Below are positions 1 through 8,406 of a stretch of DNA of 36,696 bases, piece after piece. The DNA comes from Saprospiraceae bacterium (GTDB lineage: Bacteria > Bacteroidota > Bacteroidia > Chitinophagales > Saprospiraceae): contig JAJCYI010000012.1 in assembly GCA_029263015.1 (NCBI GenBank), positions 1-36,696 of the forward strand, written 5' to 3'. The notes under the pieces were generated by a model, which did not search any database, had not been told where the DNA came from, and saw only the letters and a list, made by a program, of their open reading frames with translations. The position numbers and the translations under genes were made by a program. Every line of letters starts with the position of its first letter. Within the stretch, counting starts at the first letter, position 1.

Positions 1-23
1 AATGCCAAACCAACGGTATTTTT

Positions 24-70
24 CGTGCCGTAGGTACGTAACATTTTCCACGTTGCGTACCTACGGCACG
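24..70. repeat. Imperfect 19-bp inverted repeat (hairpin)
   Basis: Arms 24-42 and 52-70 are complementary with one mismatch and enclose a 9-nt A/T-rich loop. It lies just beyond the 3' end of the REP-type transposase and is one of several hairpins around that gene. It is probably a dispersed palindromic repeat and could also act as a terminator. Confidence 0.75.
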
Positions 71-100
71 GTGAAAACCCCTGCAAATGCTTGGCTACCC

Positions 101-125
101 ATGTTCCGTCCCTAACGGGACAACA
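101..125. repeat. REP-like bulged hairpin at the transposase 3' end
   Basis: Stem GTCCC (108-112) pairs with GGGAC (117-121) across a 4-nt loop. An outer TGTT/AACA stem continues it, with an asymmetric CC bulge at 106-107. A short hairpin with a bulge is the architecture recognised by REP-associated Y1 transposases. The transposase stop codon (112-114) lies inside the hairpin. That this is the enzyme's own substrate is inferred from position and shape only. Confidence 0.55.
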
Positions 126-636
126 AGATTGCTATCCAGAATTCACGTTCATCTAAGGTATTTTTTGCATGGTGCTGCTCTTGGTTGAAAACATACCTCA
201 CCGTCTTGCCCACATTCTGCGGACTGACAGAAATGGCACCATATCCCCGCTGCCATTTAAAACCTTTTCCAATAACACCGTTTCCAAAAGCGGGGGAATT
301 AAATTCCCCCGCTTTTGGAAACGGTGTTTCATTGGCAATTTTTTCAAGCTGTCCGTTCCAGTCAGGTTTATCAAAAAATGCAACGTTCAGCCATCTTGAA
401 GATTCACCCTTTATATCCTTCACCACCTTGTCATAGCGTTGTGTTGGCAACAACCTAAATACACAATGTACATGATCTTTCACCCCGTTGACGATTCTCA
501 GGTCAAAGCCCTTTTTTTCAGCACAGTCACGGATGTGCTCAAACAACGGATAACGGATTTTTTTCGGCAGGACAGGCAGGCGGTATTTGGTTGTCCAAAT
601 GGCGTGTATGAACACGGCAATGTAATTCCCTTTCAT
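112..636 (-). CDS. REP-associated tyrosine transposase (Y1/IS200-like family)
   Basis: This 174-residue protein belongs to the Y1 transposase family that acts on single-stranded REP hairpins. The metal-binding HUH motif is in the segment KDHVHC (His-Val-His, near residue 55). The family signature WQRGYGA appears near residue 130, and the likely nucleophilic Tyr is in VRYVFNQEQHH near residue 148. The region between the HUH half and the WQxGYGA signature is longer than I expect for the family and is partly encoded by a perfect palindrome (274-328) that stays in frame. Length and motifs look intact, so the gene may be active. Hairpins follow its 3' end (24-70, 101-125). It is a domesticated or REP-mobilising transposase rather than a full insertion sequence, since no matching element ends are seen. 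Confidence 0.85.
   Translation of the reverse strand: MKGNYIAVFIHAIWTTKYRLPVLPKKIRYPLFEHIRDCAEKKGFDLRIVNGVKDHVHCVFRLLPTQRYDKVVKDIKGESSRWLNVAFFDKPDWNGQLEKIANETPFPKAGEFNSPAFGNGVIGKGFKWQRGYGAISVSPQNVGKTVRYVFNQEQHHAKNTLDEREFWIAILLSR
274..328. repeat. Perfect 27-bp palindrome inside the transposase gene
   Basis: Arms 274-300 and 302-328 are perfectly complementary with a 1-nt spacer. The central 15 bp (GGGAATTAAATTCCC) also form the centre of the palindrome at 710-766, but the outer stems of the two copies differ. The palindrome lies within transposase codons and does not break the frame. Confidence 0.9.
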
Positions 637-709
637 GGTTTTTTGGTTTTTTTGGAAAGATAATAATTATATTCTGACGGCTATGATTATTGTTGGTATT
701 TCCCCTGGT

Positions 710-766
710 GCTCTCCCCTTCTGCCAGGGTGGGAATTAAATTCCCACCCTGGCAGAAGGGGAGAGC
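710..766. repeat. Perfect 28-bp palindrome downstream of the FGE-domain gene
   Basis: Arms 710-737 and 739-766 pair perfectly around a single A. The centre GGGAATTAAATTCCC matches the palindrome at 274-328. It ends 12 nt beyond the stop codon of the 1648-residue membrane protein gene, so it may terminate transcription of the conflict operon. Confidence 0.9.
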
Positions 767-777
767 GGCGATGTCAA

Positions 778-3700
778 TTATTTCCTAAAGGAGGGATTCT
801 CCCTGACCAGACGGAATCCAATGCTGTTAAGCCTGTTCTCTTGTTTGTAGTTGCTACGACCGGAGCAACGGAGGTAGGTTAGAGGAACGTACCAATTCCC
901 ACCCCGATTCACTCGGCTGGTCGGATTGAACGAACCAGATGGATTCGCCTGAGAAGAAGAAGGATAACCACCATACCCATCACGACACCACTCCCACACA
1001 TTCCCGCTCATATCATATAGCCCAAGTTCATTCTGCTGCTTCAGGCCAACAGGGTAGGTACTATTTGCATTTTTATTGTACCACGCTACATCAGCAATGG
1101 TATTGCTGCCGCTGTATTCATAACCTTTTGAACGGTTGCCTCCCCTTGCAGCATATTCCCATTCCGCCTCTGTGGGAAGACGGTAGCTATTACCTGTAGC
1201 CTGAGAAAGCCAATGGCAATATGCAATAGCACCGAACCAAGTAACAGAAACAACAGGGTGGTTTTTATAGGCTCCTTCCGCCACATATTCTGTACCCAGT
1301 TTATCGGTAACAGCCATAATTCTGCTTTCCCCTATTCTTATTATTTCTTTTCCATCATATTGTCCCCCGATCACCTTATCCGATCTATTTTCATTCAAAA
1401 ATACCGCAAACTCCTCATTCGTCACTTCGTATTTTCCAATATAATAATCATCGAGCAAGACTTCGTGAAGGGGCAATTCATTCTCCCTGCATTCCCCGTC
1501 CCGCTCAGGATCGCAGCCCATCTGGAAAGTGCCACCTTTCACGAAGACCATATTGGCTTCGATCTGCTCAAATGCCCCATACCCGCCTGTTTTCGACAGC
1601 AAAACCGTGTTTTCGTTTTCTGACAAATAACTGCCCAGGTCGTCAATTTGCAGTGATTCGTAGCCGGGGTAGGAAATGGTAGCCACGTTTGCTTGGCCTG
1701 CTTCTCCTTCCATATTTACCTGGCCTTTTCCGTCTGAAACCACAGTAACGGGCGGTCTTTGCTGCACCAACGAGCCATACAATAGCACCTCTACCCCACC
1801 GATGGGCGTTTTCGTTTTTTTATCCAAAACCAACATGGAGCGCTTTGGGGAGGGTTCAAATAGCAGCGTGTCAAGACCTGCATCAGAACCTGCCTTTTCC
1901 TCCGACTCCAAAAGGATTTTACCCCTATTCTTTTTTATCAACCCTTCCGCTTCGGCCAGCGAAACGGAAAATGGGACATACCCTTCCGTTTCGATCACCA
2001 TGTCCAACTTCAAGCGGTGGCGGTTGAACAACGGTGCTTTCAATCGCAGGTTTGCCTGTCCCCCGCGATCAATAAAGGAGGAAGCCAGTTCCTGGTTTGT
2101 CCCCCTGACCACCAGCTTGGCAGATGCCCCGTTTATGGTGCTGCCAGTCTCTGCATCCACTATTTTAAATGACATCCTTAGGTCGGGTTCATCAATCTCA
2201 GGAATATCAACAATCTCAGGAGGTGGAGGAGGCATCGGTATCATAGCAACATTGAACACCAGCCCGCCCTCGGTCGGCCTGATCTCATGCTTTTTCTTTT
2301 CATAGCCATTTATGGAAAAATCGAACGTCCGTCGCTCCCCGACTTTCATGGCTACGGTCACTTTTCCATTGGCGTTGGTCCTCACTCGGAGGTCGCCATC
2401 AGTGACTAAAACCCCTTTCATGGTACGACGGTTGCTGGCATCCATCACGTATATTTCGACCTCTTGGGGCTGAAACAGCGCCCCTTCCGACAACAGCAAC
2501 TGCAAATGCGGATAGGTCGGCAGCAGCTTGAAATACGAGCTGTCCCTGCCCAACATTTCCTCGTAAACGACCTGGCTGGAATCCCCAAGCTCACGGTTAA
2601 CAATTTCCAATCTTTTGCCCAGGTCTGCCAATTCTGCCATAAACCGTTTTGCCCTCGGCCCATCCTCTGGCTCTCCCCCTTCAATTATTTCCTTATTGTA
2701 TTGCTGCCTGATCGACTCCACTTCATCCAATATTTCCAATTTAAAACCATTGGCATATTCTGGGTCTTTCTCCAGTTCAAAATAACTCAAGCCTTCTCCG
2801 TGCAAAGCATCCACCAACAAAGAATCCGTTTGGATTTTTTGAAAATAAGCAATCGCTTTTTGCAAACCGATCACATCTGAGGAATCCGCTAAAAAAGCAT
2901 GGTATTCATCCACACCCAGATTGAAACCGAGTTTCTCCCGGTTGATCTTTGGCAGGTCGTAATTGGGTCGCAGGTCAATAGCTTTTTCAAATAGCGAATC
3001 CGCCAGATCCATATTCATTTGGTTCACCTCCCGGAGCAAGGGTTGGGTGGCGGCGGTGGCATCTTTTGCCATGTTTTCAAAAATGCTGACGGCCCGGTTG
3101 TTGAGGAAAACGGAACTGTCGGCCATGCATTCTTTTTTCAAGATATATGCGTAAAAATGTTCCTCTACGCAATCTGTGGACTCCGAAGTATCCACCCCGG
3201 CCCACTCAGCCAGCGTGTCAGTGCCCCCCAAGTTCCAACCAGCGGTGAACAACATGATGAACAACCAAGCAAAAACCAATGCCAGCCAAAAATCCCTGGT
3301 AAAAAAAGGTTTTTTCAACTGCTCTGGCGCCGGTTTGTTTTCTTCGATAAAATCTTGGATCGCCTTTGGGTCACGATTGGCGGTAGGAGGCATCCGTTTT
3401 GCCTTAACCCGTGAATCGGTGAACCGGTCGATGCTCTGGTTTATTTCGATAAAATGGCGCGGTGCCAATAAATTCAACGCCATCAGTTGATTAATTGCTA
3501 TTTGTGATTCGCCCTTCTCAGGGGTCAGTGCAAATTGCTGGAGTGCCAGGTTTACTTGGTGTTCCAAGTTAGCGTGGCCATCTTTAACGATGTGCTGGAT
3601 CGCACTCAATTCCTTTTCCACCGCCTCTCTCGCCAATTTTTCAGCTGGTGGGTCGAGGTCATCCAAAAGTTGGTGGCGCAGTCGGGGCGACAACTCCCCA

Positions 3701-5724
3701 CTTATGAGCCACGGGATGCGGCACAGCATCAATAAATTGTCATAAGTGACATCCACTTCTTCCTCGGAAAGTGCCCTGCCAATGGCCAAGGTCATGTCCC
3801 ATCTCGGTGTCGGGTAAACGGCCAGCGCACCAAGCCATTTATATAAATTTGGGTGATCCCGCAGGTACTCCTGATGGTCAGCAGCGGTACGCCATTTGAG
3901 GTAGTTGATGTCTGTTTCCGACCGATTTTCCAACAACCTACTGCTCCAGGCAGAATAGGGTGGCCGCTCCTCATCGAGCACCTCCTGTTCGAGGTATTTG
4001 AGCAGGCTGTTCAGGCCTACCGTATCCATCGGGAAAATGGCAAACAGGTTATGCAGCACGCCCTCCCGGAATGTCCAGGACACAACAGGGACAGGCGTCA
4101 GGAGCAGGCGTTGTTTCCAATGGCCGAACAAGTCTTTTGCCACGGGGTGTAACTGCGGGCGTTGTCTTTCAAAGGTTTGAGAAGCATCGATCAGGCCATG
4201 GCCGCTACTCAGCACCACCAGTTTGTGAAATCCATGCAACCGCCGAAGCTGGTCGGCAGTAATGCCATCAGGGAACTGCCCGTTCCAAAACCGTTGCAGG
4301 CCATTTTTAAAATAAAACACTTCTCCCAGTACTTCCCTCTGCTGTAAAAAACTGACCACCCATTCATTCAAATGCCGCTGATGACTTACTTCGGTCTGTT
4401 CCTCAATAAGGAAGAGATATTCGGTCGGCACCGTATCCCTTTTGGTCAACAAATGGGGAAACCCACCTTCGGCAATGGTTTTTTTAACAGAAGATGGAAC
4501 ATCCATTTCTTTGCGCAGGCCTTCTTGGCGCTGTCGCATCACATCTGCCAATCGGTACAAATCCTGATCGGCACGTACGACTGCATTATGCGACCGGAAA
4601 GGTATTTTATAAGGTGCTTTATCGTGTGATTTGAAGCGCTGGGCGGCAGCTGCTAAATCCAGCTCGTCTTCTTTTTTTTCAGGAAGCGGAGGTTTACGGG
4701 TTGCCCATTTCAACAAAAACCAGAATAAACCCAAACCCATAATTCCCATTAGCACCCACATGCCAATGGAGAAATTAACGATAGAAGAAATATCGTCTTT
4801 GTAAAGTGTCTTGGCTGTGAGGTAAGCTTTTTCGCCACCTATTTTCACATTAAATACCGTATCGATTTGACAATATCCATCTACCCCGCCTCGCACAGCA
4901 CGCAACCTGATCTGGTACAATCCTTCCTTTTCGTAACCATGTTCGACGACGTTTCCTTTTTTTAGCACAGGTTCTTCACCAGCAGGTGCATCGCCCATAT
5001 CCCAACTCAAATCTACGCCTGTTCCATTTTCCAAGGACACCTTAAAAGCCAAGGGTTCATTGGGCTTGGCACTCTTGTCCGTTTCTAAATTATCAAATAC
5101 TGGCATTTCGCCACAAAGGATGGTAAACTGCGACTCATGGTAGGTTGTATCTCCTTTTGCAGGATTGATACTTATCAGTTTTACCTTTTTGAATGGCGTA
5201 TTACCAGCTTGATTTATTTCGTAATGGAGATGAAAAGAATCTGTCTCAATAAATTCGACCTCCCCAGATTCAGCGTCAGAAATTTCCCAGCGGAAGGTAC
5301 TCAAGGAATCGAAATTGGCAGAGTTGTTTTCAAATCGAACAGTCTCCCCCATGGCTACTCTGCTGGGATGGGTGAAATGAACCGACATCGGATCTGGCAC
5401 CGTGCGGTACGTCATGTATCCCATGTATGCCAAGCCAACCACTGCCAAGGCAAGGACCAACCATTTCAGCCAATCCAAATTACGGACTGGCCTAATCGGT
5501 TTCTTGGCTTCTATCGGCATCTCCCAAGGTTCCTCCATCTGCACCCAATACTGGTCGAACAGTTCATAAAATTTTTCCTGGTCTGCCTGTCCCTGTGCAA
5601 TGATGGGACACAGGAGGTATTTTAGTTTTTCCGGTGCCTGAAGGTTGTCTTTTCCAAAACCTTCCACCACCCGAAATACCCGCAACCGCTCAGCTGGGCT
5701 GACCTGAAAACCCGCCAGTTCCAA
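778..5724 (-). CDS. Giant membrane protein with vWA-like and FGE/SUMF1 domains, third component of a MoxR conflict-type module
   Basis: At 1648 residues this is the largest protein here. The N-terminal helical region (1-70) resembles the N terminus of CoxE-like vWA proteins that partner MoxR ATPases. TM1 is at about 85-103, two PKD-like beta domains at about 112-300 (predicted outside the cytoplasm), and TM2 at about 315-340. A cytosolic region at about 385-590 reads like a degenerate vWA fold: EYLFLIEEQTE replaces the DxSxS metal site, followed by KLVVLSSGHG. TM3 is at about 808-829, helical TPR-like repeats at about 860-1050, and three carboxypeptidase-regulatory-like modules at about 1087-1380. 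The FGE-sulfatase/SUMF1 domain spans 1391-1645 (RLPTEAEWEYAARGG, DMSGNVWEW, RVNRGGNW, IGFRLV). Active-site Cys positions of true FGE appear replaced, so it is probably a binding domain. The only standard start is TTG at 5724, although similar coding continues in frame upstream to 5787. MoxR and iSTAND-like genes lie upstream on the same strand. Confidence 0.75.
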   Translation of the reverse strand: MELAGFQVSPAERLRVFRVVEGFGKDNLQAPEKLKYLLCPIIAQGQADQEKFYELFDQYWVQMEEPWEMPIEAKKPIRPVRNLDWLKWLVLALAVVGLAYMGYMTYRTVPDPMSVHFTHPSRVAMGETVRFENNSANFDSLSTFRWEISDAESGEVEFIETDSFHLHYEINQAGNTPFKKVKLISINPAKGDTTYHESQFTILCGEMPVFDNLETDKSAKPNEPLAFKVSLENGTGVDLSWDMGDAPAGEEPVLKKGNVVEHGYEKEGLYQIRLRAVRGGVDGYCQIDTVFNVKIGGEKAYLTAKTLYKDDISSIVNFSIGMWVLMGIMGLGLFWFLLKWATRKPPLPEKKEDELDLAAAAQRFKSHDKAPYKIPFRSHNAVVRADQDLYRLADVMRQRQEGLRKEMDVPSSVKKTIAEGGFPHLLTKRDTVPTEYLFLIEEQTEVSHQRHLNEWVVSFLQQREVLGEVFYFKNGLQRFWNGQFPDGITADQLRRLHGFHKLVVLSSGHGLIDASQTFERQRPQLHPVAKDLFGHWKQRLLLTPVPVVSWTFREGVLHNLFAIFPMDTVGLNSLLKYLEQEVLDEERPPYSAWSSRLLENRSETDINYLKWRTAADHQEYLRDHPNLYKWLGALAVYPTPRWDMTLAIGRALSEEEVDVTYDNLLMLCRIPWLISGELSPRLRHQLLDDLDPPAEKLAREAVEKELSAIQHIVKDGHANLEHQVNLALQQFALTPEKGESQIAINQLMALNLLAPRHFIEINQSIDRFTDSRVKAKRMPPTANRDPKAIQDFIEENKPAPEQLKKPFFTRDFWLALVFAWLFIMLFTAGWNLGGTDTLAEWAGVDTSESTDCVEEHFYAYILKKECMADSSVFLNNRAVSIFENMAKDATAATQPLLREVNQMNMDLADSLFEKAIDLRPNYDLPKINREKLGFNLGVDEYHAFLADSSDVIGLQKAIAYFQKIQTDSLLVDALHGEGLSYFELEKDPEYANGFKLEILDEVESIRQQYNKEIIEGGEPEDGPRAKRFMAELADLGKRLEIVNRELGDSSQVVYEEMLGRDSSYFKLLPTYPHLQLLLSEGALFQPQEVEIYVMDASNRRTMKGVLVTDGDLRVRTNANGKVTVAMKVGERRTFDFSINGYEKKKHEIRPTEGGLVFNVAMIPMPPPPPEIVDIPEIDEPDLRMSFKIVDAETGSTINGASAKLVVRGTNQELASSFIDRGGQANLRLKAPLFNRHRLKLDMVIETEGYVPFSVSLAEAEGLIKKNRGKILLESEEKAGSDAGLDTLLFEPSPKRSMLVLDKKTKTPIGGVEVLLYGSLVQQRPPVTVVSDGKGQVNMEGEAGQANVATISYPGYESLQIDDLGSYLSENENTVLLSKTGGYGAFEQIEANMVFVKGGTFQMGCDPERDGECRENELPLHEVLLDDYYIGKYEVTNEEFAVFLNENRSDKVIGGQYDGKEIIRIGESRIMAVTDKLGTEYVAEGAYKNHPVVSVTWFGAIAYCHWLSQATGNSYRLPTEAEWEYAARGGNRSKGYEYSGSNTIADVAWYNKNANSTYPVGLKQQNELGLYDMSGNVWEWCRDGYGGYPSSSQANPSGSFNPTSRVNRGGNWYVPLTYLRCSGRSNYKQENRLNSIGFRLVRENPSFRK

Positions 5725-5791
5725 CCTTTTCAGGAAGGTGTCGAGGGGGAAGGTTATGTTGTTATTTTGTTGGATGGTTTTATTGATTCAT

Positions 5792-5824
5792 AAAAGCGAC
5801 ACTTTTATAAAAAGCGTCGCTTTT
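5792..5824. repeat. Nested hairpin, GCGACGC type
   Basis: Arms 5792-5806 and 5810-5824 are 15 bp with one mismatch and a 3-nt loop. Each arm is itself near-palindromic around the GCGAC/GTCGC centre. It belongs to the same architecture as 11926-11961, 31695-31727 and 34937-34969, and lies 68 bp upstream of the TTG start of the FGE-domain gene. A terminator or regulatory hairpin is possible. Confidence 0.8.
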
Positions 5825-5915
5825 CGTCCGTATGTTCCATGGAACCATGAATCCTCAATATTTCAATTTATCATTAGCGTTATACAAACTGAACTTCTCC
5901 TCTTTTTTGATATTT

Positions 5916-6069
5916 GATTTAAGATTACATGATTTTTGATATTTGATTTGAGGCACAAAATCTAATTTGGTCTTCATCACCAAAACAGAAATGGGTCTAA
6001 AAAAAAAGATGGAATCACCTATATGCATCAACTCCAAATCAAAAATCCAATATCATGTAATCTTAAATC
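5916..6069. repeat. Intergenic element bounded by imperfect inverted repeats of about 40 bp
   Basis: The innermost reliable match is 18 bp perfect (5916-5933 against 6052-6069). The complementarity continues imperfectly into the interior to about 5956 and 6033. The element fills much of the 392-bp gap between the MoxR gene and the FGE-domain gene. No open frame of note lies inside. Confidence 0.65.
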
Positions 6070-6116
6070 TTAAATCAATTTTTAACGCATCACCGATAAT
6101 GCATGGCAGCCAAAAA

Positions 6117-7070
6117 TCAATGAAACAGCCCTTTCACCGCCTCCAAATCCTCCCTCGTCTTCACCAAAAGTGACAGGTTATCAAGCAGTTGCGAACGCTG
6201 TTTGCTGTCATTTGCTTCCATGAAATTTTGCATTTCCAGCACCCGTAGCCATGCTATCAGTTCGGCGGTGGCTGGGGGTTTTCGGACTGCTTTTTTTCGA
6301 ACATCCTCAAACTTCTGAAGCAGGGTATTCAGCATGGTATCAGTAAAATTGGTACTGCCTCCTATCTGGGTTTTCACGATGTCTTTCAAAAGTTCGTCAT
6401 CGGGAAATGGAATGTGGTAAAAAACACAACGCCGCAAGAATGCATCGGGCAGGTTCTTCTCAGAATTGCTTGTCATAATAACCACAATTTTCCGGGCCGG
6501 ATCATTTTCGATCAAATAGTTATCCTGTTCCTTCATCTGGAAACGGTAGTTCTCTATTTCATCTAAAATATCGTTGGTAAAATCCCTCGGGGCCTTGTCG
6601 ATCTCATCAATCAATACCACTGAACTTTGAGGTTGAGCGGGTAGCTTCGTGCTAAATTTTTTCCCATCAACCTTACCGGCTTCGTTGGTGAATGCAATGG
6701 CTTTGCCCAGTGCCTGCAATTCAATAAATCCTGCGGTGTTGAGAATATCTGCCCCAGCACCTTGTTGCTTGATATTGGCCGCCTGAAAATGCGACAGCGC
6801 ATCATAAGTATAGAAAAGGTCACGGGCAGCACTGGTTGTTTTTGTATTGAACACCAATGGTTTATCAATAAAATCCGAAGCATCTGCACTGGATAGGTCG
6901 AGTGCTACTTTTTGCGCCAATTTGGTTTTTCCAGTACCCGGTTCACCAGTCAGGAGGAGCGGTTGTCCAAGTGCCATCGCTACTTCCATTGCATTTTTCA
7001 GCGCCTCGTGCATGATGTATTCCTGTGGCCGGAATGGCTGGGCTATTCTGGGTTGAATTTGTACTTTCAT
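6117..7070 (-). CDS. MoxR-type AAA+ ATPase
   Basis: This 317-residue AAA+ ATPase of the MoxR/CbbQ type is predicted to use ATP hydrolysis to remodel or activate partner proteins, classically a vWA-domain protein. Walker A is GEPGTGKT (42-49), Walker B is VVLIDEID (151-158), and sensor 1 with the arginine-finger region is MTSNSEKNLPDAFLRRC (199-215). It is the standalone ATPase alone, with no EAD or effector domain fused. It lies between the EAD/iSTAND-like gene (93-bp gap) and the giant vWA-like/FGE protein gene, all on one strand, which fits a three-part MoxR conflict module. Both flanking gaps are occupied by hairpin repeats. A general chaperone MoxR is less likely, because those usually sit beside DUF58 and BatA/BatB genes, which are absent here. 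Confidence 0.9.
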   Translation of the reverse strand: MKVQIQPRIAQPFRPQEYIMHEALKNAMEVAMALGQPLLLTGEPGTGKTKLAQKVALDLSSADASDFIDKPLVFNTKTTSAARDLFYTYDALSHFQAANIKQQGAGADILNTAGFIELQALGKAIAFTNEAGKVDGKKFSTKLPAQPQSSVVLIDEIDKAPRDFTNDILDEIENYRFQMKEQDNYLIENDPARKIVVIMTSNSEKNLPDAFLRRCVFYHIPFPDDELLKDIVKTQIGGSTNFTDTMLNTLLQKFEDVRKKAVRKPPATAELIAWLRVLEMQNFMEANDSKQRSQLLDNLSLLVKTREDLEAVKGLFH

Positions 7071-7074
7071 GGTT

Positions 7075-7160
7075 AATGAGTGAATGAAAGAATGAAAGAA
7101 TGAGCAAATGAATGGGTGATAGAATATTCACTCATTACATCATTCATTCATTCCCTCATT
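7075..7160. repeat. Hairpin of GAATGAAA-type tandem repeats
   Basis: Arms 7075-7104 and 7131-7160 match at about 25 of 30 positions when folded. They are built from short tandem units (GAATGAAA on the left, CATT on the right). The hairpin fills nearly all of the gap between the EAD/iSTAND-like gene and the MoxR gene. Transcription of the operon would have to read through it, so it may set the ratio of the two products. Confidence 0.75.
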
Positions 7161-7163
7161 TTA

Positions 7164-8240
7164 TCAAAAGAACTGTTGGTTATATTCGTCAATTATCTTG
7201 CGTAAAATGGTCTCCACATCGTCCATATAATGTTCACGGGCGTGCGAAAAATGCTGGTTCCGCAATTCCACCAATTCACGGGAAGATTCTTTGATAAAAC
7301 TGTATCGGTTGAACCAAGAAGCGATGTCGCGCATGGGCACCATTTCCAATTCGGGCAGGCCGACGACGTATTCGCCTTTGGATATGACTTCTTCGACCTC
7401 CTGTTCCACAGGTGAATTTTCATCTTCGTAACTCACCGCGAAGAAAAACAGGAACGTAGGGCTATCGGCGGGCAGGTCAACTTCACAAAAATTCTTGATC
7501 ATCCACCGAGTTATATCAGGGGTGATTTTTTTGTCCCAGTCCCATTCACTGATGCTCACAAATATGCAAACATAATCGGATGGACCAAGTCCCTGCAAGG
7601 AAGGACTGTTTTGCTGCAACCAGGCCAAATCCTTTTCAAGCAACGGTTCACATTCATTGACTTTCATGTCGAATGCCGTGAACAGGTCTTTTAAAATATC
7701 CAATTTGAAGACATCCACATTATTACTGTACTTGATCGGAAGGTCAGCCTGAAAGGTTTTGGAACCGCTGTCCTGGTTTGGATTTATGACATCCCTTAAA
7801 CTGCCCTCTAGGCTATAAGATATGCGTTTGAAAAGTCCTTTGAGGGATTGGAGGTAAAACCCGTAGAGGTAGAAATAATGGGTCTTCTTCGATTTCTTTT
7901 CAATAAAAATCTCTTTGAAGCGGTCGTTCTGTGGAACGCGGTCGCAAGTATAACTATGGTATTCGTGGAAAGACTGTCCTGGCTTTTCTTTCAGGTCAGC
8001 AGGTTGGAGTTTGTCAATCAGGAGTAGGAAGGACTGCTTCACTTGGTTGGTGACCAATGCTGCTTTTTCGAACGAAAGCCGCCCACCCATTCGCTCAGTC
8101 TCATTTTCGTTGAACCTGGATTCCTGCAAAACCACTTCATTATAGGCATCGCTTGAGGTCAACAAAAGCGTTTTCAGCCGCTCAAACAATTGCGGCATGT
8201 CATCAATTAAGCCTTTGAGCTGTATCCTAAGTTCTTCCAC
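7164..8240 (-). CDS. EAD11-like plus inactive-STAND-like (iSTAND) conflict-system protein
   Basis: This 358-residue protein is the first gene of the three-gene module. Residues 1-80 are helical and fit the effector-associated domain EAD11 pattern: a short-residue helix pair, then ESRFNENETERMGGRLSFEKA and a final helix ending at QVKQSFLLLIDKL. The same pattern opens the TIR protein at 12022. Residues about 95-310 resemble the iSTAND fold, an NTPase fold without its active site. CDRVPQNDRFKEIF leads to YFYLYGFYLQSLKGLFKRI (122-139), where a Walker A would be expected but no GxxGxGK is present. YVCIFVSISEWDWD (223-236) occupies the Walker B strand, and LPELEMVPMRDIASWF follows. No membrane segment is seen. 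I infer an adaptor that links an EAD-bearing effector to the MoxR/vWA-like machinery. Assignment rests on recognised sequence patterns, not a profile search. Confidence 0.65.
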   Translation of the reverse strand: MEELRIQLKGLIDDMPQLFERLKTLLLTSSDAYNEVVLQESRFNENETERMGGRLSFEKAALVTNQVKQSFLLLIDKLQPADLKEKPGQSFHEYHSYTCDRVPQNDRFKEIFIEKKSKKTHYFYLYGFYLQSLKGLFKRISYSLEGSLRDVINPNQDSGSKTFQADLPIKYSNNVDVFKLDILKDLFTAFDMKVNECEPLLEKDLAWLQQNSPSLQGLGPSDYVCIFVSISEWDWDKKITPDITRWMIKNFCEVDLPADSPTFLFFFAVSYEDENSPVEQEVEEVISKGEYVVGLPELEMVPMRDIASWFNRYSFIKESSRELVELRNQHFSHAREHYMDDVETILRKIIDEYNQQFF

Positions 8241-8257
8241 GTGGCCTATTTTCTTGG

Positions 8258-8403
8258 TGAGGAGTCAGGTTTCAGGAGTCAGGGGTCAGAGCCTCAATCT
8301 AAATAATAGGCCTCCATTCTTTTATAGAAAGTCTGCCCTCGCAATTCAGTGTCAAAATTGTTTTCTCAGCACTGACCCCTGATCCCTGAAACCTGACCCC
8401 TCA
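8258..8403. repeat. Intergenic segment bounded by inverted heptad tandem repeats
   Basis: Arms of about 31 bp (near 8258-8290 and 8372-8403) are complementary with about three mismatches. Both consist of 7-bp tandem units of the GTCAGGA/GTCAGGG type. The roughly 80-bp interior shows no gene. The element fills the whole gap between the Fe-S protein gene and the iSTAND-like gene. Confidence 0.8.
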
Positions 8404-8406
8404 AAA

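Noticed and set aside
780-930. Possible diversity-generating retroelement variable region in the FGE domain
   Set aside because: The shape of the last 40 residues fits, but no reverse transcriptase, template repeat or second copy of this segment is in the window. It is mentioned only as a lead under the FGE finding.
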